NCBI RefSeq assembly: GCF_015751895.1 | Contig: NZ_JADOTZ010000001.1 | Location: 1,054,001 to 1,118,000, forward strand | Source: Zhihengliuella flava | GTDB lineage: Bacteria > Actinomycetota > Actinomycetes > Actinomycetales > Micrococcaceae | DNA length: 64,000 nt | Direction: 5' to 3' | In this document: piece after piece, positions 9,180 to 17,753 of the stretch | Position numbering within the stretch: position 1 is the stretch's first letter | How the letters are laid out: every line of letters begins with the position of its first letter | Made by a program: the position numbers and the translations under genes | Notes under the pieces: generated by a model | What the model saw: only the letters and a program-made list of their open reading frames with translations | What the model was told of the DNA's origin: nothing | Databases searched by the model: none

Positions 9180-9314
9180 GGTTCCCCTTTCCTTGGTCGC
9201 CACGCTATCGCTGCGCTAGGGCTCGCGGAAGCCACGGCGCGCAACTGTGTCCTCACCGTGGCCAAATCGTCACCTCATGCCGGGGTATTCCCTGCCTGAC
9301 CTGCCGCTTCGGCG

Positions 9315-9755
9315 CTACCGGCCCAGCGCTCGGGTGGGTCGCCACACCATCAGTGCTTGGCTGCGCGCCCGCGGCCGCTGCCCCCGGGCTAGCGTGACCA
9401 CGTCACCGGCCGCGCCTGCGGCGAAGACCCGGGAGAGATCCGGGTGGCCGCGGGCCGCCATGCGGGCAACTTCCACGTCTTCGCGCAGCTCGGCGACGCG
9501 CGCCTGCAAGGACTGCACCTGGCGCTCCAGCTCCAAGATGCGGCGGATCCCTTCTAGGGACACACCATCCTTGGAGAGGCGCTGGATTTCGCGTAGCGCC
9601 TCAACATCCCGCCGGCTGTACCGGCGTTGCTTGCCCGTCTGGCGCTGGGGCGTGACGAGTCCCATCCGGTCATACTGACGCAGCGTTTGCGGGTGCATGT
9701 CCGCGAGCTCGGCGGCTACCGAGATCACGAACACCGGGGAGAACTCGTCGTTCAT
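9315..9755 (-). CDS. hspR: heat-shock repressor HspR (MerR family)
   Basis: 146 residues. An N-terminal MerR-type winged helix (VFVISVAAELADMHPQTLRQYDRMGLVTPQ, then the wing RRYSRRDVEALREIQRL) is followed by a coiled coil (about residues 72-92). MHPQTLRQYDR(M/L)GLV is the HspR signature. It represses dnaK and clpB through HAIR boxes; with DnaK as co-repressor it closes a feedback loop in Streptomyces and Mycobacterium. It is the last gene of dnaK-grpE-dnaJ-hspR, 8 bp after dnaJ. The C-terminal 40 residues are Arg/Ala-rich and unconserved. Confidence 0.93.
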   Translation of the reverse strand: MNDEFSPVFVISVAAELADMHPQTLRQYDRMGLVTPQRQTGKQRRYSRRDVEALREIQRLSKDGVSLEGIRRILELERQVQSLQARVAELREDVEVARMAARGHPDLSRVFAAGAAGDVVTLARGQRPRARSQALMVWRPTRALGR

Positions 9756-9763
9756 GGCTCCTC

Positions 9764-10741
9764 CTACAGCGCGGCCTGCTCGGCGAGCGAGGCCCGCGGG
9801 TCGGCGTCAGCCGTGGCCTCGGCAAAGGCTTCCACGGCGTCCTTGGCGGCGCCGGTCAGATTCTGCGGCACGACGACGTCGAGAGTCACCAGCAGGTCTC
9901 CCGTGGCCTTCGACGTCTGCACGCCGCGCCCCTTGAGCCGCAGCGTGCGCCCGGAATTCGATCCGGCGGGCACCTTCAGCTTGACCGTATCACCGGTCAT
10001 CGTGGGGACCTCGATGTTCCCGCCAAGCGCCGCCTCGGCGAACGTCACGGGCACATGGATCCGGATGTTGTTCTCCTCGCGGGCGAAGAACTTATGCGGC
10101 TTCACGGACACCTTAACCAGCAGGTCTCCGGCACCGGCCGGCCCCTGCTGCCCCTTGCCGCGGACGCGGACGGTCTGGCCATCCTTGATGCCGGCGGGGA
10201 TGCGCACCTCAATGACCTCGCCGCTGCGGGTGCGCAGGTTCACCGTCGTGCCCTTAATGGAGCCGCCGAAGGAAATCGACGTCGTCGCGGTCCGGTCCGC
10301 GCCCTTGCGCGGGGGCTGCTGGAACCCGCCACCGAATCCACCACCGCCGCCGAAAAGGTCGGCGAATTCGGGCGGAACCTGACCGCCTCCGCCGAACCCG
10401 CCGCGGCCGCCGCCAGCGCCGCCGCCGAAGAGGTTGGAGAACACGTCCTCGAACCCGGCCCCTCCGCCGGGGCCTCCGGGCCCACCGGAGGTGAAACGCG
10501 CGCCGGAGCCCATGGCGCGGATGGCGTCATACTGTTGGCGCTGCTCCGGGTCGGAGAGCACGGTGTTTGCCTCGGAAATGTCTTTGAACTTTTGCTCGGA
10601 TACCGCATCCCCGGGGTTGGTGTCGGGATGGTAGGTCCGAGCCAGCTTGCGGTACGCCTTCTTGATCTCGGCGTCTGACGCGTCCTTGGAGACGCCAAGG
10701 ATCGCGTAGAAGTCCTTTTCGACCCAGTCCTGACTGGCCAT
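9764..10741 (-). CDS. dnaJ: DnaJ co-chaperone without zinc finger (DnaJ1/CbpA type)
   Basis: 325 residues. The J domain has the HPD motif at residues 38-40, followed by a long Gly/Phe region (about 80-150) and two C-terminal substrate-binding domains (about 160-310). There are no CxxCxGxG repeats, so this is the zinc-finger-less J protein usual in the HspR operon of actinobacteria. It stimulates DnaK ATPase and delivers clients. Two hairpins separate it from grpE upstream (10814-10886), so its expression may be set apart from dnaK-grpE. A second, zinc-containing DnaJ with HrcA would be expected elsewhere in the genome. Confidence 0.93.
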   Translation of the reverse strand: MASQDWVEKDFYAILGVSKDASDAEIKKAYRKLARTYHPDTNPGDAVSEQKFKDISEANTVLSDPEQRQQYDAIRAMGSGARFTSGGPGGPGGGAGFEDVFSNLFGGGAGGGRGGFGGGGQVPPEFADLFGGGGGFGGGFQQPPRKGADRTATTSISFGGSIKGTTVNLRTRSGEVIEVRIPAGIKDGQTVRVRGKGQQGPAGAGDLLVKVSVKPHKFFAREENNIRIHVPVTFAEAALGGNIEVPTMTGDTVKLKVPAGSNSGRTLRLKGRGVQTSKATGDLLVTLDVVVPQNLTGAAKDAVEAFAEATADADPRASLAEQAAL

Positions 10742-10813
10742 CAGGCGCCTCCTACTTTCTGTCCATCATGCCTATCGATTGGGTGCGGGCCGGAACGGGC
10801 CCGCGAACGGCGC

Positions 10814-10846
10814 GGCACCGCCGTCGTGCGGTACGACGACGGTGCC
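10814..10846 (-). terminator. hairpin between grpE and dnaJ (dnaJ-proximal)
   Basis: 14-bp stem with one mismatch, 10814-10827 with 10833-10846, and a 5-nt loop, in the 160-bp spacer inside the heat-shock operon. It may act as a partial terminator or an mRNA processing/stability element. Confidence 0.5.
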
Positions 10847-10855
10847 CCGCCTGAC

Positions 10856-10886
10856 GGCTCGCCTCGCCCGTGGCGGGCGGGGAGCC
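10856..10886 (-). terminator. hairpin between grpE and dnaJ (grpE-proximal)
   Basis: GGCTC...CGCCCG (10856-10870) pairs with CGGGCGGGGAGCC (10874-10886) across a 3-nt loop, with one 2-nt bulge and one G-T pair. It lies 16 bp after the grpE stop, in tandem with the next hairpin. Confidence 0.45.
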
Positions 10887-10901
10887 ACTTGTCCGGCAGC
10901 G

Positions 10902-11558
10902 TTATTCGCCGGTGGAGACGATCACGCCAGCGGCGCGCAAGACGCGATCGCCCTTCTTGTAACCGACGCGCAGCACCTGCGCCACGTGATCCGCGGGGAC
11001 CTCGGGGTTCGGCTGCTGCATGAGCGCCTCGTGCACCGTGGGGTCAAAGCTGACCCCATCTTCGGCGATTCGCTCCAGGCCGTGGCCCTCGAGGATCGTG
11101 TCCAACTTGCGGGCGACGGCCGCGAAGGGTCCATCCTCCAGATCGCCGTGCTGGCGCGCGGCGTCCAAATCGTCCAGCACCGGCAGGAGCGAGTTCAGCA
11201 CGGATTGCACGGCGAGCTCGCGCGTCTGCTCCCGGTCGCGCTCGACGCGCTTGCGGTAGTTGACGTACTCGGCCTGCAAGCGGAGCAGGTCGTTGCGCAG
11301 TTCCGTCTCCACGGCGGATCCGGACTCGGCTTGCTCTGCGGCGACCTCAGCGGGGTCTTCGCCATCGCCGGCCTCGTTGATGATGCGCTCGGCCTCAGCG
11401 AGTGCGTCAGCGCCGGTGTCGGCACCGGCGGCGTCCGTGGACTCCGCCGGTGCGTCTTCCGTGCCACGCACCTCACCCGTTTCCGGGTCGACCTTCCGCT
11501 TGTCGGTGAAGCGCACCGGCTCGTCGCCGTGCTCTTCCTCGTTTGAGTGGTGCGGCAT
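10902..11558 (-). CDS. grpE: nucleotide exchange factor GrpE
   Basis: 218 residues. An acidic, low-complexity N-terminus (about 1-80) is followed by the long dimerisation helix (LRNDLLRLQAEYVNYRKRVERD) and the C-terminal beta-wing domain (VSFDPTVHEALMQQPNPEVPADHVAQVLRVGYKKGDRVLRAAGVIVS), which carries the GrpE signature. GrpE releases ADP from DnaK. The start ATG 11558 is 14 bp after the dnaK stop. Confidence 0.96.
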   Translation of the reverse strand: MPHHSNEEEHGDEPVRFTDKRKVDPETGEVRGTEDAPAESTDAAGADTGADALAEAERIINEAGDGEDPAEVAAEQAESGSAVETELRNDLLRLQAEYVNYRKRVERDREQTRELAVQSVLNSLLPVLDDLDAARQHGDLEDGPFAAVARKLDTILEGHGLERIAEDGVSFDPTVHEALMQQPNPEVPADHVAQVLRVGYKKGDRVLRAAGVIVSTGE

Positions 11559-11572
11559 GGAAGGAACCGTCC

Positions 11573-13423
11573 TTACTTCTTCTCGTCTTCGTCAACAACC
11601 TCGGCGTCGACAATGTCCTCGTCCTGGCCCTGGGCGTCGCCCTCGGCGGCGCCCGCCTCGCCCTCGGCAGCCTGTGCCTGGGAGTAGATGGCCTCGCCCA
11701 GCTTGACCTGGGAAGCCTGCAACTTCTCGAACGCGGCCTTGACCTCGTCGTCGTTGTCCTGCTTCTCCAGCTCGGCCTTGAGAGCGTCGACGTCGGCCTG
11801 AACCTCGGTCTTGACCTCTTCCGGCAGCTTGTCTTCGTTGTCCTTGATGAGCTTATCCACGGAGTAGGCGGACTGCTCAGCAGCGTTGCGGGTTTCGGCG
11901 GCCTCGCGGCGCTTCTTGTCCTCTTCAGCGTGCTGCTCGGCCTCGGCCACCATCCGCTCGATGTCATCCTCGGACAGCGAGGAGCCGCCCGTGATGGTCA
12001 TCGACTGCTCGGTGCCGGTGCCCTTGTCCTTCGCGGAGACGTGCACGATGCCGTTGGCGTCGATGTCGAAAGTGACCTCGATCTGGGGCACGCCACGCGG
12101 GGCCGGAGCGATGCCCGTCAGCTCGAACGTGCCCAGCGGCTTGTTGTCCCGGGTGAACTCGCGCTCGCCCTGGAACACCTGCACGGAGACGGACGGCTGA
12201 TTGTCATCGGCCGTGGTGAAGGTCTCGCTGCGCTTGGTCGGGATGGCCGTGTTGCGCTCGATGAGCTTGGTCATCACGCCACCCTTGGTCTCGATGCCGA
12301 GGGACAGCGGGGTCACGTCAATCAGCAGAACGTCCTTGCGCTCGCCCTTCAGGACGCCCGCCTGCAGTGCGGCACCGACGGCGACGACCTCGTCCGGGTT
12401 CACGCCCTTGTTGGCTTCCTTGCCGGCCAGATCCTTGACCAGTTCGGCCACAGCCGGCATGCGGGTGGAGCCGCCGACGAGGATGACGTGCGCGATGTCG
12501 GAGACCTTGATCCCGGCTTCGGCGATGACGTCGTTGAACGGCTTCTTGGTGCGCTCCAGCAGATCCGAGGTCAGATCCTGGAACTTCGCGCGGGAAAGGT
12601 GCTCATCGAGGTGCACCGGTCCCTCCGGGGTCACCGAGAGGTACTGGAGGGAAATATTGGTGCTGGTCGCCGAAGACAGTTCCTTCTTGGCCTGCTCGGC
12701 AGCTTCCTTCAGGCGCTGCAGGGCGATCTTGTCCTTGGACAGATCCGCGCCCTTGGCCTTGGCCTGGGCCAGCAGCCAGTCGACGATGCGCTGATCCCAG
12801 TCGTCGCCGCCCAGTCGGTTATCGCCCGAGGTCGCGCGGACCTGAATGGTGGAGAAGCCGTCCTCGTCCTTCCCGACTTCCAAGAGGGACACATCGAAAG
12901 TGCCGCCGCCGAGGTCGAAGACCAGGATGAGCTCGTCTTCCTGTCCCTTGTCGAGGCCGTAAGCCAGCGCCGCGGCCGTCGGCTCGTTGACGATGCGCAG
13001 CACGTTCAGGCCAGCGATCTCGCCAGCTTCCTTGGTGGCCTGGCGCTCGGCGTCGTTGAAGTACGCCGGGACGGTCACGACGGCGTCGGTGACCTTCTCA
13101 CCCAAGTAGGACTCGGCGTCGTTCTTGAGCTTCATCAGGGTGCGCGCAGAAATCTCCTGCGGGGTGTACTTCTTCTCATCGATGTCGATGGACCAGTCAG
13201 TGCCCATGTGGCGCTTAACTGACGCGATGGTGCGATCGATGTTGTTGACCGCCTGGCGCTTAGCGATGTCACCCACCAGGACCTCGCCGGCCTTGGAAAA
13301 GGCCACGACGGACGGGGTGGTGCGTGCACCTTCCGCGTTGGCGATCACGGTCGGCTCGCCGCCCTCAAGGACGGAGACGACCGAGTTGGTGGTTCCGAGG
13401 TCAATGCCTACTGCGCGGGACAT
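11573..13423 (-). CDS. dnaK: Hsp70 chaperone DnaK
   Basis: 616 residues. It has the ATPase domain with phosphate-binding motif [10 protein letters not shown] at residues 4-13 and the second signature [12 protein letters not shown], the linker [10 protein letters not shown], the substrate-binding domain, and an acidic C-terminal tail ending in DEDEKK. The start ATG 13423 is preceded by AGAAGGAAAG and gives the conserved N-terminus [13 protein letters not shown]; a longer frame from 13603 runs through the promoter and operators and is not used. It is the first gene of dnaK-grpE-dnaJ-hspR, with two HAIR boxes upstream. Confidence 0.98.
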   Translation of the reverse strand: MSRAVGIDLGTTNSVVSVLEGGEPTVIANAEGARTTPSVVAFSKAGEVLVGDIAKRQAVNNIDRTIASVKRHMGTDWSIDIDEKKYTPQEISARTLMKLKNDAESYLGEKVTDAVVTVPAYFNDAERQATKEAGEIAGLNVLRIVNEPTAAALAYGLDKGQEDELILVFDLGGGTFDVSLLEVGKDEDGFSTIQVRATSGDNRLGGDDWDQRIVDWLLAQAKAKGADLSKDKIALQRLKEAAEQAKKELSSATSTNISLQYLSVTPEGPVHLDEHLSRAKFQDLTSDLLERTKKPFNDVIAEAGIKVSDIAHVILVGGSTRMPAVAELVKDLAGKEANKGVNPDEVVAVGAALQAGVLKGERKDVLLIDVTPLSLGIETKGGVMTKLIERNTAIPTKRSETFTTADDNQPSVSVQVFQGEREFTRDNKPLGTFELTGIAPAPRGVPQIEVTFDIDANGIVHVSAKDKGTGTEQSMTITGGSSLSEDDIERMVAEAEQHAEEDKKRREAAETRNAAEQSAYSVDKLIKDNEDKLPEEVKTEVQADVDALKAELEKQDNDDEVKAAFEKLQASQVKLGEAIYSQAQAAEGEAGAAEGDAQGQDEDIVDAEVVDEDEKK

Positions 13424-13468
13424 ATCTTTCCTTCTTTCTGAACGGGTGGTTCGGGTAACGCTCGCTTG

Positions 13469-13489
13469 CTTGAGCGTTCTGCACTCAAC
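13469..13489 (-). promoter_or_regulatory. HAIR operator 1 of dnaK
   Basis: CTTGAGC-N7-ACTCAAC, matching the HspR consensus CTTGAGT-N7-ACTCAAG at 12 of 14 defined positions. It overlaps the likely -10 element. Confidence 0.8.
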
Positions 13490-13515
13490 TTTACTCCGGC
13501 CATCAGCACTGTCAA
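13488..13515 (-). promoter_or_regulatory. candidate dnaK promoter
   Basis: Perfect -35 TTGACA (13515-13510), a 16-bp spacer and -10 TAAAGT (13493-13488) on the minus strand, about 65 bp upstream of the dnaK start and placed between the two HAIR boxes. Identified by eye. Confidence 0.6.
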
Positions 13516-13520
13516 ACCAA

Positions 13521-13541
13521 CTTGAGCCACCAACGCTCAAG
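13521..13541 (-). promoter_or_regulatory. HAIR operator 2 of dnaK
   Basis: Perfect inverted repeat CTTGAGC-N7-GCTCAAG, immediately upstream of the -35 hexamer. The remaining 200 bp up to the protease gene holds the protease leader and an AACAC-TT-GTGTT palindrome (13615-13626); nothing else is recognised there. Confidence 0.82.
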
Positions 13542-13744
13542 TTTCGCCGAGGGCGGACCTCGCCCGCACACACCCGCTCCCTGCCGGGAAGTTTGATGTT
13601 CAACCAATTCGCGAAACACTTGTGTTAATTTCCAAAGAAATGTTCAAGAACCCCTTTACGAATGATCTGCGTCACATTAGGTTCGCTTCTACGTCGGCGG
13701 AACGGCCGCCGACTGCCCCACCTCCACCGAGGAAAGGTTCTTCA

Positions 13745-14728
13745 ATGAGGAAGTACACCTCCGGCGCCGCACTGGCCGCCGCAGCCCTACTCGCCCTCGC
13801 CGGCGCAGCCGCGCCGTCGTCCGCCGCACCAGAAAATGCCCCTGGCCAGGCCGTCAAGAGCCACGTCGTTCAACAGAACGAACAGGCCGGCGGTTACTGG
13901 ACGGCCGAGAAAATGCGCAATGCCACCCCGGGCGATGTGCTCGCGGATCGGGCCCTCGAGCGCGGCGTCGCCTCCAGCGCCTCCGACGTCGCCCGTGGTT
14001 CGCTGCAGAAGATCGAGAGCATGGGCCTGAAGAAGAAGGGCAAGGGTTCCTCCGGAGGCGGCCAGCAGACCATCGCCACCGAAGAGGTGCCAGTGGAGCA
14101 CATCGGCAAGGTGTTTTTCACCCTCGGCGGCAGCAACTACGTCTGCTCCGGTAACTCGGTGACCTCCGGCAATGGCAGTACGGTCTCCACTGCCGGCCAT
14201 TGCCTCAACGAGGGCCCCGGCGCCTTCGCCACCAACTTTGTGTTCGTTCCGGCGTACGACGACGGCGCGGCCCCCTACGGCCAGTGGGCTGCCACGGAGC
14301 TGCACGCTCCAGCCGCGTGGGTCAATAACGGAGACATGACGTACGACACGGGCTTCGCCGTGGTCGAAACGAAGAACGGCGCGACGCTGGCTGACACCGT
14401 TGGCGCCACCGGCGTGCAATTCAACGCCGATCGCGGGCTGGGCTACCAGGCCTACGGCTACCCGGCCGCGCGGCCCTTTGACGGTTCGGACCTGTTCTCC
14501 TGCCTCGATGCGGATTCAGAGAATGACCCGTACAACCCGCAGTTCAGCTCACAGGGAATTGACTGCGACATGACCGGCGGTTCCTCCGGAGGCCCGTGGT
14601 TCATCGGTTCAGGCCATGATTCCTACCAGAATTCCGTGAACTCCTACGGCTATGACCGCGTGGACTACATGTTCGGCCCGTACTGGGGCTCGACGATCTA
14701 CAACACGTACAACACCGCTGCGAACTAA
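13745..14728 (+). CDS. secreted V8-like serine protease
   Basis: 327 residues. A signal peptide (about 1-28, cleavage near SSAAP) and a propeptide-like region precede a trypsin-fold domain. The catalytic triad is visible: His152 in STAGHC, Asp201 in MTYDTGF, Ser281 in GGSSGGPW. Cysteines 134 and 153 could form the usual disulfide around the His. The pattern fits glutamyl-endopeptidase-like (V8/S1B) extracellular proteases. The start ATG 13745 has an AGGAAAGG ribosome-binding site. It is divergent from the dnaK operon and ends at a strong terminator. The substrate is unknown. Confidence 0.88.
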   Translation: MRKYTSGAALAAAALLALAGAAAPSSAAPENAPGQAVKSHVVQQNEQAGGYWTAEKMRNATPGDVLADRALERGVASSASDVARGSLQKIESMGLKKKGKGSSGGGQQTIATEEVPVEHIGKVFFTLGGSNYVCSGNSVTSGNGSTVSTAGHCLNEGPGAFATNFVFVPAYDDGAAPYGQWAATELHAPAAWVNNGDMTYDTGFAVVETKNGATLADTVGATGVQFNADRGLGYQAYGYPAARPFDGSDLFSCLDADSENDPYNPQFSSQGIDCDMTGGSSGGPWFIGSGHDSYQNSVNSYGYDRVDYMFGPYWGSTIYNTYNTAAN

Positions 14729-14741
14729 GCGCAAGCACAAA

Positions 14742-14776
14742 CAGGCGGCCGGCGGGAACCTCCCGCCGGCCGCCTG
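14742..14776 (+). terminator. strong terminator after the protease gene
   Basis: Perfect 16-bp GC-rich stem (14742-14757 with 14761-14776) and a 3-nt loop, 13 bp after the protease stop and in front of the convergent MMPL gene end. Probably bidirectional. Confidence 0.8.
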
Positions 14777-14800
14777 CGTGTGCCCGTGCCGGTACGCCGC

Positions 14801-17035
14801 CTATTTCAGCGCTGCAGACCGTTCAGCATCAGCTTCCGAATCTGCATCCGGCGATTCCGCCCGCAGCCCGCCGGGGCGGCGGAACAGCTTGGACGGCCAC
14901 CAGAGCCAACGGCCCAACTCGTGGCTGAGCGCGGGCACCAAGAGCGTCCGGACCACCAGCGTGTCCAAGAGGACACCAAAGGCCACGATGAAGCCCAGTT
15001 GCACCATGAACATGATCGGCACGACAGACAGGGCAGCGAACGTGGCCGCAAGCACCACGCCCGCCGAGGTGATCACTCCGCCCGTGACGGCGAGGGCGTG
15101 CGTCATACCGTCGTGAACGCCCCGCTCGCGGACCTCTTCCCGGGCCCGGCTCATCAGGAAGATGTTGTAGTCCACGCCCAAGGCCACGAGGAAGACGAAC
15201 CCAAACAGCGGAACCGTGGGATCCGCGCCGGGGAACTCGTACAGGCCGTTGAAGACGAGGGCGGAGACGCCCATCGCCGTGCCATAGGAGAGGACCGTGG
15301 TCAGGATCAAGACCACCGGTGCGACGATGGAGCGCAGGAGAAGCATCAGGATCAGCAGGATGGCGCCAAAAACCAGCGGAATGATCTTGAGGTTGTCCTG
15401 CTGGGCTGTCGTCTCCTTGTCCAACGCGGTCGCGGTCGGGCCGCCGACCAAGGACTCGTCATCGAGGGCGTGAACGTTGTCCCGCAGCTGAACCACCGTG
15501 TCTTCGGCGGCTGCGGAGTCCGCCGGATCCGCCAAGGTGACTTCGATTTGAACGCGCCCTTCCACGGCGCGGGCGTCCACGCCCGGACGGACGGGGCCGC
15601 CGCCCTCAGCCGTGAGGTAGGCCGAAGCGACGCCGTCGGTCCCCTGGACCGTTTCCAGCGCTTCATCGGCCACCGCCTCGTCGGCGTAGACCAGAGTCGG
15701 CGAGCCGGAGCCCGCATCGAAGTGGCGTCCAATCGCCTCCTGTCCCTCACGGGCATCCGACGACCCCAGGACCAAGGAGGACTCCGGGACGCCCGAGGCC
15801 TGCAACTGCGTCACGCCGAGGCAGCCCGCCGCCAGCACCAGTGTGGTGAGAATCCACACGGGCCGATGCCGACGTCGGACCCAGCGCGCCACGGCGAACC
15901 ATCCGCGATGTTCGCTGCGCTTGGCGACATGGGCGGCCTCGCTGGTTGGCTTGGGCATGACGGGCCAGAAAGCGGCCCGCCCAAGCAGCCCGAGCAGCGC
16001 GGGCAGCAGCGTCAGCGCGGCGAGGACGGAGAAGACAATGCCGCTGGCGGCGATGGGCCCCAGCGCCTTGTTGGAGTTCAGATCGGAGAACATGAGACAC
16101 AAGAGGCCGACCACGACCGTGCCGGAGGACGCGGCGATCGGCTCGAGCGAACGCACCCAGGCACGGCGCACGGCTGTCCAGCGCGAATGCCCCTCCATGA
16201 GTGCCTCGCGGAAGCGGGCCACGATCAGCAGGCAGTAGTCGGTCGCTGCACCGATCACGAGAATGGACAGGATGCCTTGACTCTGTCCATCGATGCGAAT
16301 GAGCTCTGCCGCGGCCAACTGGTACACCACCACGATCGCCGCGCACAGAGCCGCCATCGCGGTGATCAGCACGGAGAACGGCAACAACACGGACCGATAG
16401 ACCACGAGCAGGATCACCAGCACGGCGATCAAAGCGACGATCAGGAGCACGCCGTCGATTCCGCCGAAGGCCTCGACGAGGTCCGCCGAGAAGCCGGCGG
16501 GGCCGGTCACGTAGGCCTGCGCCCCTTCTCCAAAATCGCCGCGCTCGACGGCGGCGGCGGCGAGATCCCGGACCTCTTCGACTCCAACTTCCACATCGAG
16601 CTCGGCGGAGAGGGGGACCACGAGCTGCAAGGCCAGCGCATCGTCCGCGGGGAGCGGGCCGATCACCGCCGTGTCGGCGAGCGCCCGCCCGTCGACGCTC
16701 GCAGCGTCAAGCTCAGCCATCAGCTCCTCGGCCATCGGCGGGGCCAATTCCTCCGACGACTCCAGCACCACAATGGCTGGCACCGCGTCTGATTCGGCGA
16801 ACTTTTCCTGCCATTCGACAGCGCGCGTGGCCTCCGCCGATTCCGGAAGGAACGTGGTGCGGTCCGTGGTCTGGACGCTACCGATCTGACCAAAGGTCGG
16901 CCCGCCGACGGCCATGACCGCGAGCCACAACGCGATGGCAGCCACCGCACCGGCGGCCCGCAGCACGGCGCCGCCGCGCCCAGCAGACCGCGGACGAGAT
17001 GACTGCCGAGTATCGGTTCCACCCTGCCGAGACAT
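14801..17035 (-). CDS. MMPL/RND family membrane transporter
   Basis: 744 residues in two RND-type halves, each with a large external loop and a cluster of membrane helices (about 12 in all). Conserved membrane motifs are GAATDYCLLIVARFREALMEG in the first half and VALGVDYNIFLMSRAREEVRERG in the second; the Asp-Tyr pairs are the proton-relay residues of the MMPL family. Such proteins export lipids or drugs using the proton gradient. The start ATG 17035 follows AGGAG. It is divergent from a MarR-type gene at 17158, which is the likely regulator. The substrate cannot be read from the sequence. Confidence 0.9.
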   Translation of the reverse strand: MSRQGGTDTRQSSRPRSAGRGGAVLRAAGAVAAIALWLAVMAVGGPTFGQIGSVQTTDRTTFLPESAEATRAVEWQEKFAESDAVPAIVVLESSEELAPPMAEELMAELDAASVDGRALADTAVIGPLPADDALALQLVVPLSAELDVEVGVEEVRDLAAAAVERGDFGEGAQAYVTGPAGFSADLVEAFGGIDGVLLIVALIAVLVILLVVYRSVLLPFSVLITAMAALCAAIVVVYQLAAAELIRIDGQSQGILSILVIGAATDYCLLIVARFREALMEGHSRWTAVRRAWVRSLEPIAASSGTVVVGLLCLMFSDLNSNKALGPIAASGIVFSVLAALTLLPALLGLLGRAAFWPVMPKPTSEAAHVAKRSEHRGWFAVARWVRRRHRPVWILTTLVLAAGCLGVTQLQASGVPESSLVLGSSDAREGQEAIGRHFDAGSGSPTLVYADEAVADEALETVQGTDGVASAYLTAEGGGPVRPGVDARAVEGRVQIEVTLADPADSAAAEDTVVQLRDNVHALDDESLVGGPTATALDKETTAQQDNLKIIPLVFGAILLILMLLLRSIVAPVVLILTTVLSYGTAMGVSALVFNGLYEFPGADPTVPLFGFVFLVALGVDYNIFLMSRAREEVRERGVHDGMTHALAVTGGVITSAGVVLAATFAALSVVPIMFMVQLGFIVAFGVLLDTLVVRTLLVPALSHELGRWLWWPSKLFRRPGGLRAESPDADSEADAERSAALK

Positions 17036-17040
17036 CAGCC

Positions 17041-17090
17041 ACTCCTAAAGTTAGTAGTTCTATGATGGAAGTAAAATATCACTTATCGCG
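17041..17090. promoter_or_regulatory. A/T-rich divergent promoter/operator region
   Basis: This 50-bp block is much richer in A and T than its surroundings. It contains TAGTAGTT (17052-17059) and an AAGT-N8-ACTT arm pair (17069-17084). Its place between the exporter and the MarR gene makes it the likely site of both promoters and of MarR binding. No exact operator can be fixed by eye. Confidence 0.4.
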
Positions 17091-17157
17091 CCGCAGCGGG
17101 AGAATGGCGTGATGGCAGGGCTGACGCGCGTGCGCTCAGCCCGGTGAGGAGCATTCA

Positions 17158-17640
17158 GTGAACCCAGAACAGCGGCCGGACCCACGCGCGGCCCTTGCGT
17201 TCGAGATGGTGGGCCACCTGCAGGGCCTCACCCTGGCCTCGGACCGCTATGCGGACGCGGTCGCCCGCGCCGACGCACTACACAAGACCGATCTGCACGC
17301 GTTGCAGGAAATCCTGCTCCATCAAGACGCTCAGGCCCCGCTCACGGCCTCGGAGCTGGGCCGCAGCCTGCACCTCTCTCCGCCAGCCACCACCGCACTC
17401 ATCGACCGGCTGGCCAAGCACGGCCATGTCGAGCGTGGCCGGGACGCCCGGGACCGGCGGCGCGTGACGCTACTCGCCACGGACTCGGCGCGCACGACGG
17501 GCTCCCGCCTCTTCCGCCCCTTGGCTCAGGCGCTCGGGGAAACCGCCTCGCACTACACCCCCGCCGAGCTCGAGCTCATCAACGCCTTTTTGGCCGAGGC
17601 CCTCCGCACCGTCGAGCAGGCCACACCCCCGGCCCCGTAA
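17158..17640 (+). CDS. MarR family transcriptional regulator
   Basis: 160 residues. It shows the MarR winged helix-turn-helix: TASELGRSLHLSPPATTALIDRLAKHGHVERGRDARDRRRVTLLAT, with the wing sequence RxxDxRDRRRV. The start is GTG with a GAGGAG site. It is divergently oriented to the MMPL exporter, a common arrangement in which the MarR protein represses the exporter and releases on binding its ligand. The ligand is unknown. Confidence 0.9.
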   Translation: MNPEQRPDPRAALAFEMVGHLQGLTLASDRYADAVARADALHKTDLHALQEILLHQDAQAPLTASELGRSLHLSPPATTALIDRLAKHGHVERGRDARDRRRVTLLATDSARTTGSRLFRPLAQALGETASHYTPAELELINAFLAEALRTVEQATPPAP

Positions 17641-17678
17641 GTGGCCCGCCGGCACCGCCACACTCGGTTAACGCACCA

Positions 17679-17722
17679 CGGGCCGCCTGAGGTGCTGTAA
17701 ACACTGCACCTCAGACGGCCCG
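17679..17722. terminator. bidirectional terminator between marR-type and helicase genes
   Basis: 17-bp stem with one mismatch (17679-17695 with 17706-17722) and a 10-nt loop between two convergent genes. Confidence 0.75.
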
Positions 17723-17753
17723 CGTACGTCGCGCTCAATGCGCGAAGGGTGGC

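Noticed and set aside
13424-13603. 60-residue N-terminal extension of DnaK
   Set aside because: It would be encoded by the promoter and the two HAIR boxes; the conserved DnaK N-terminus and a good ribosome-binding site are at 13423.
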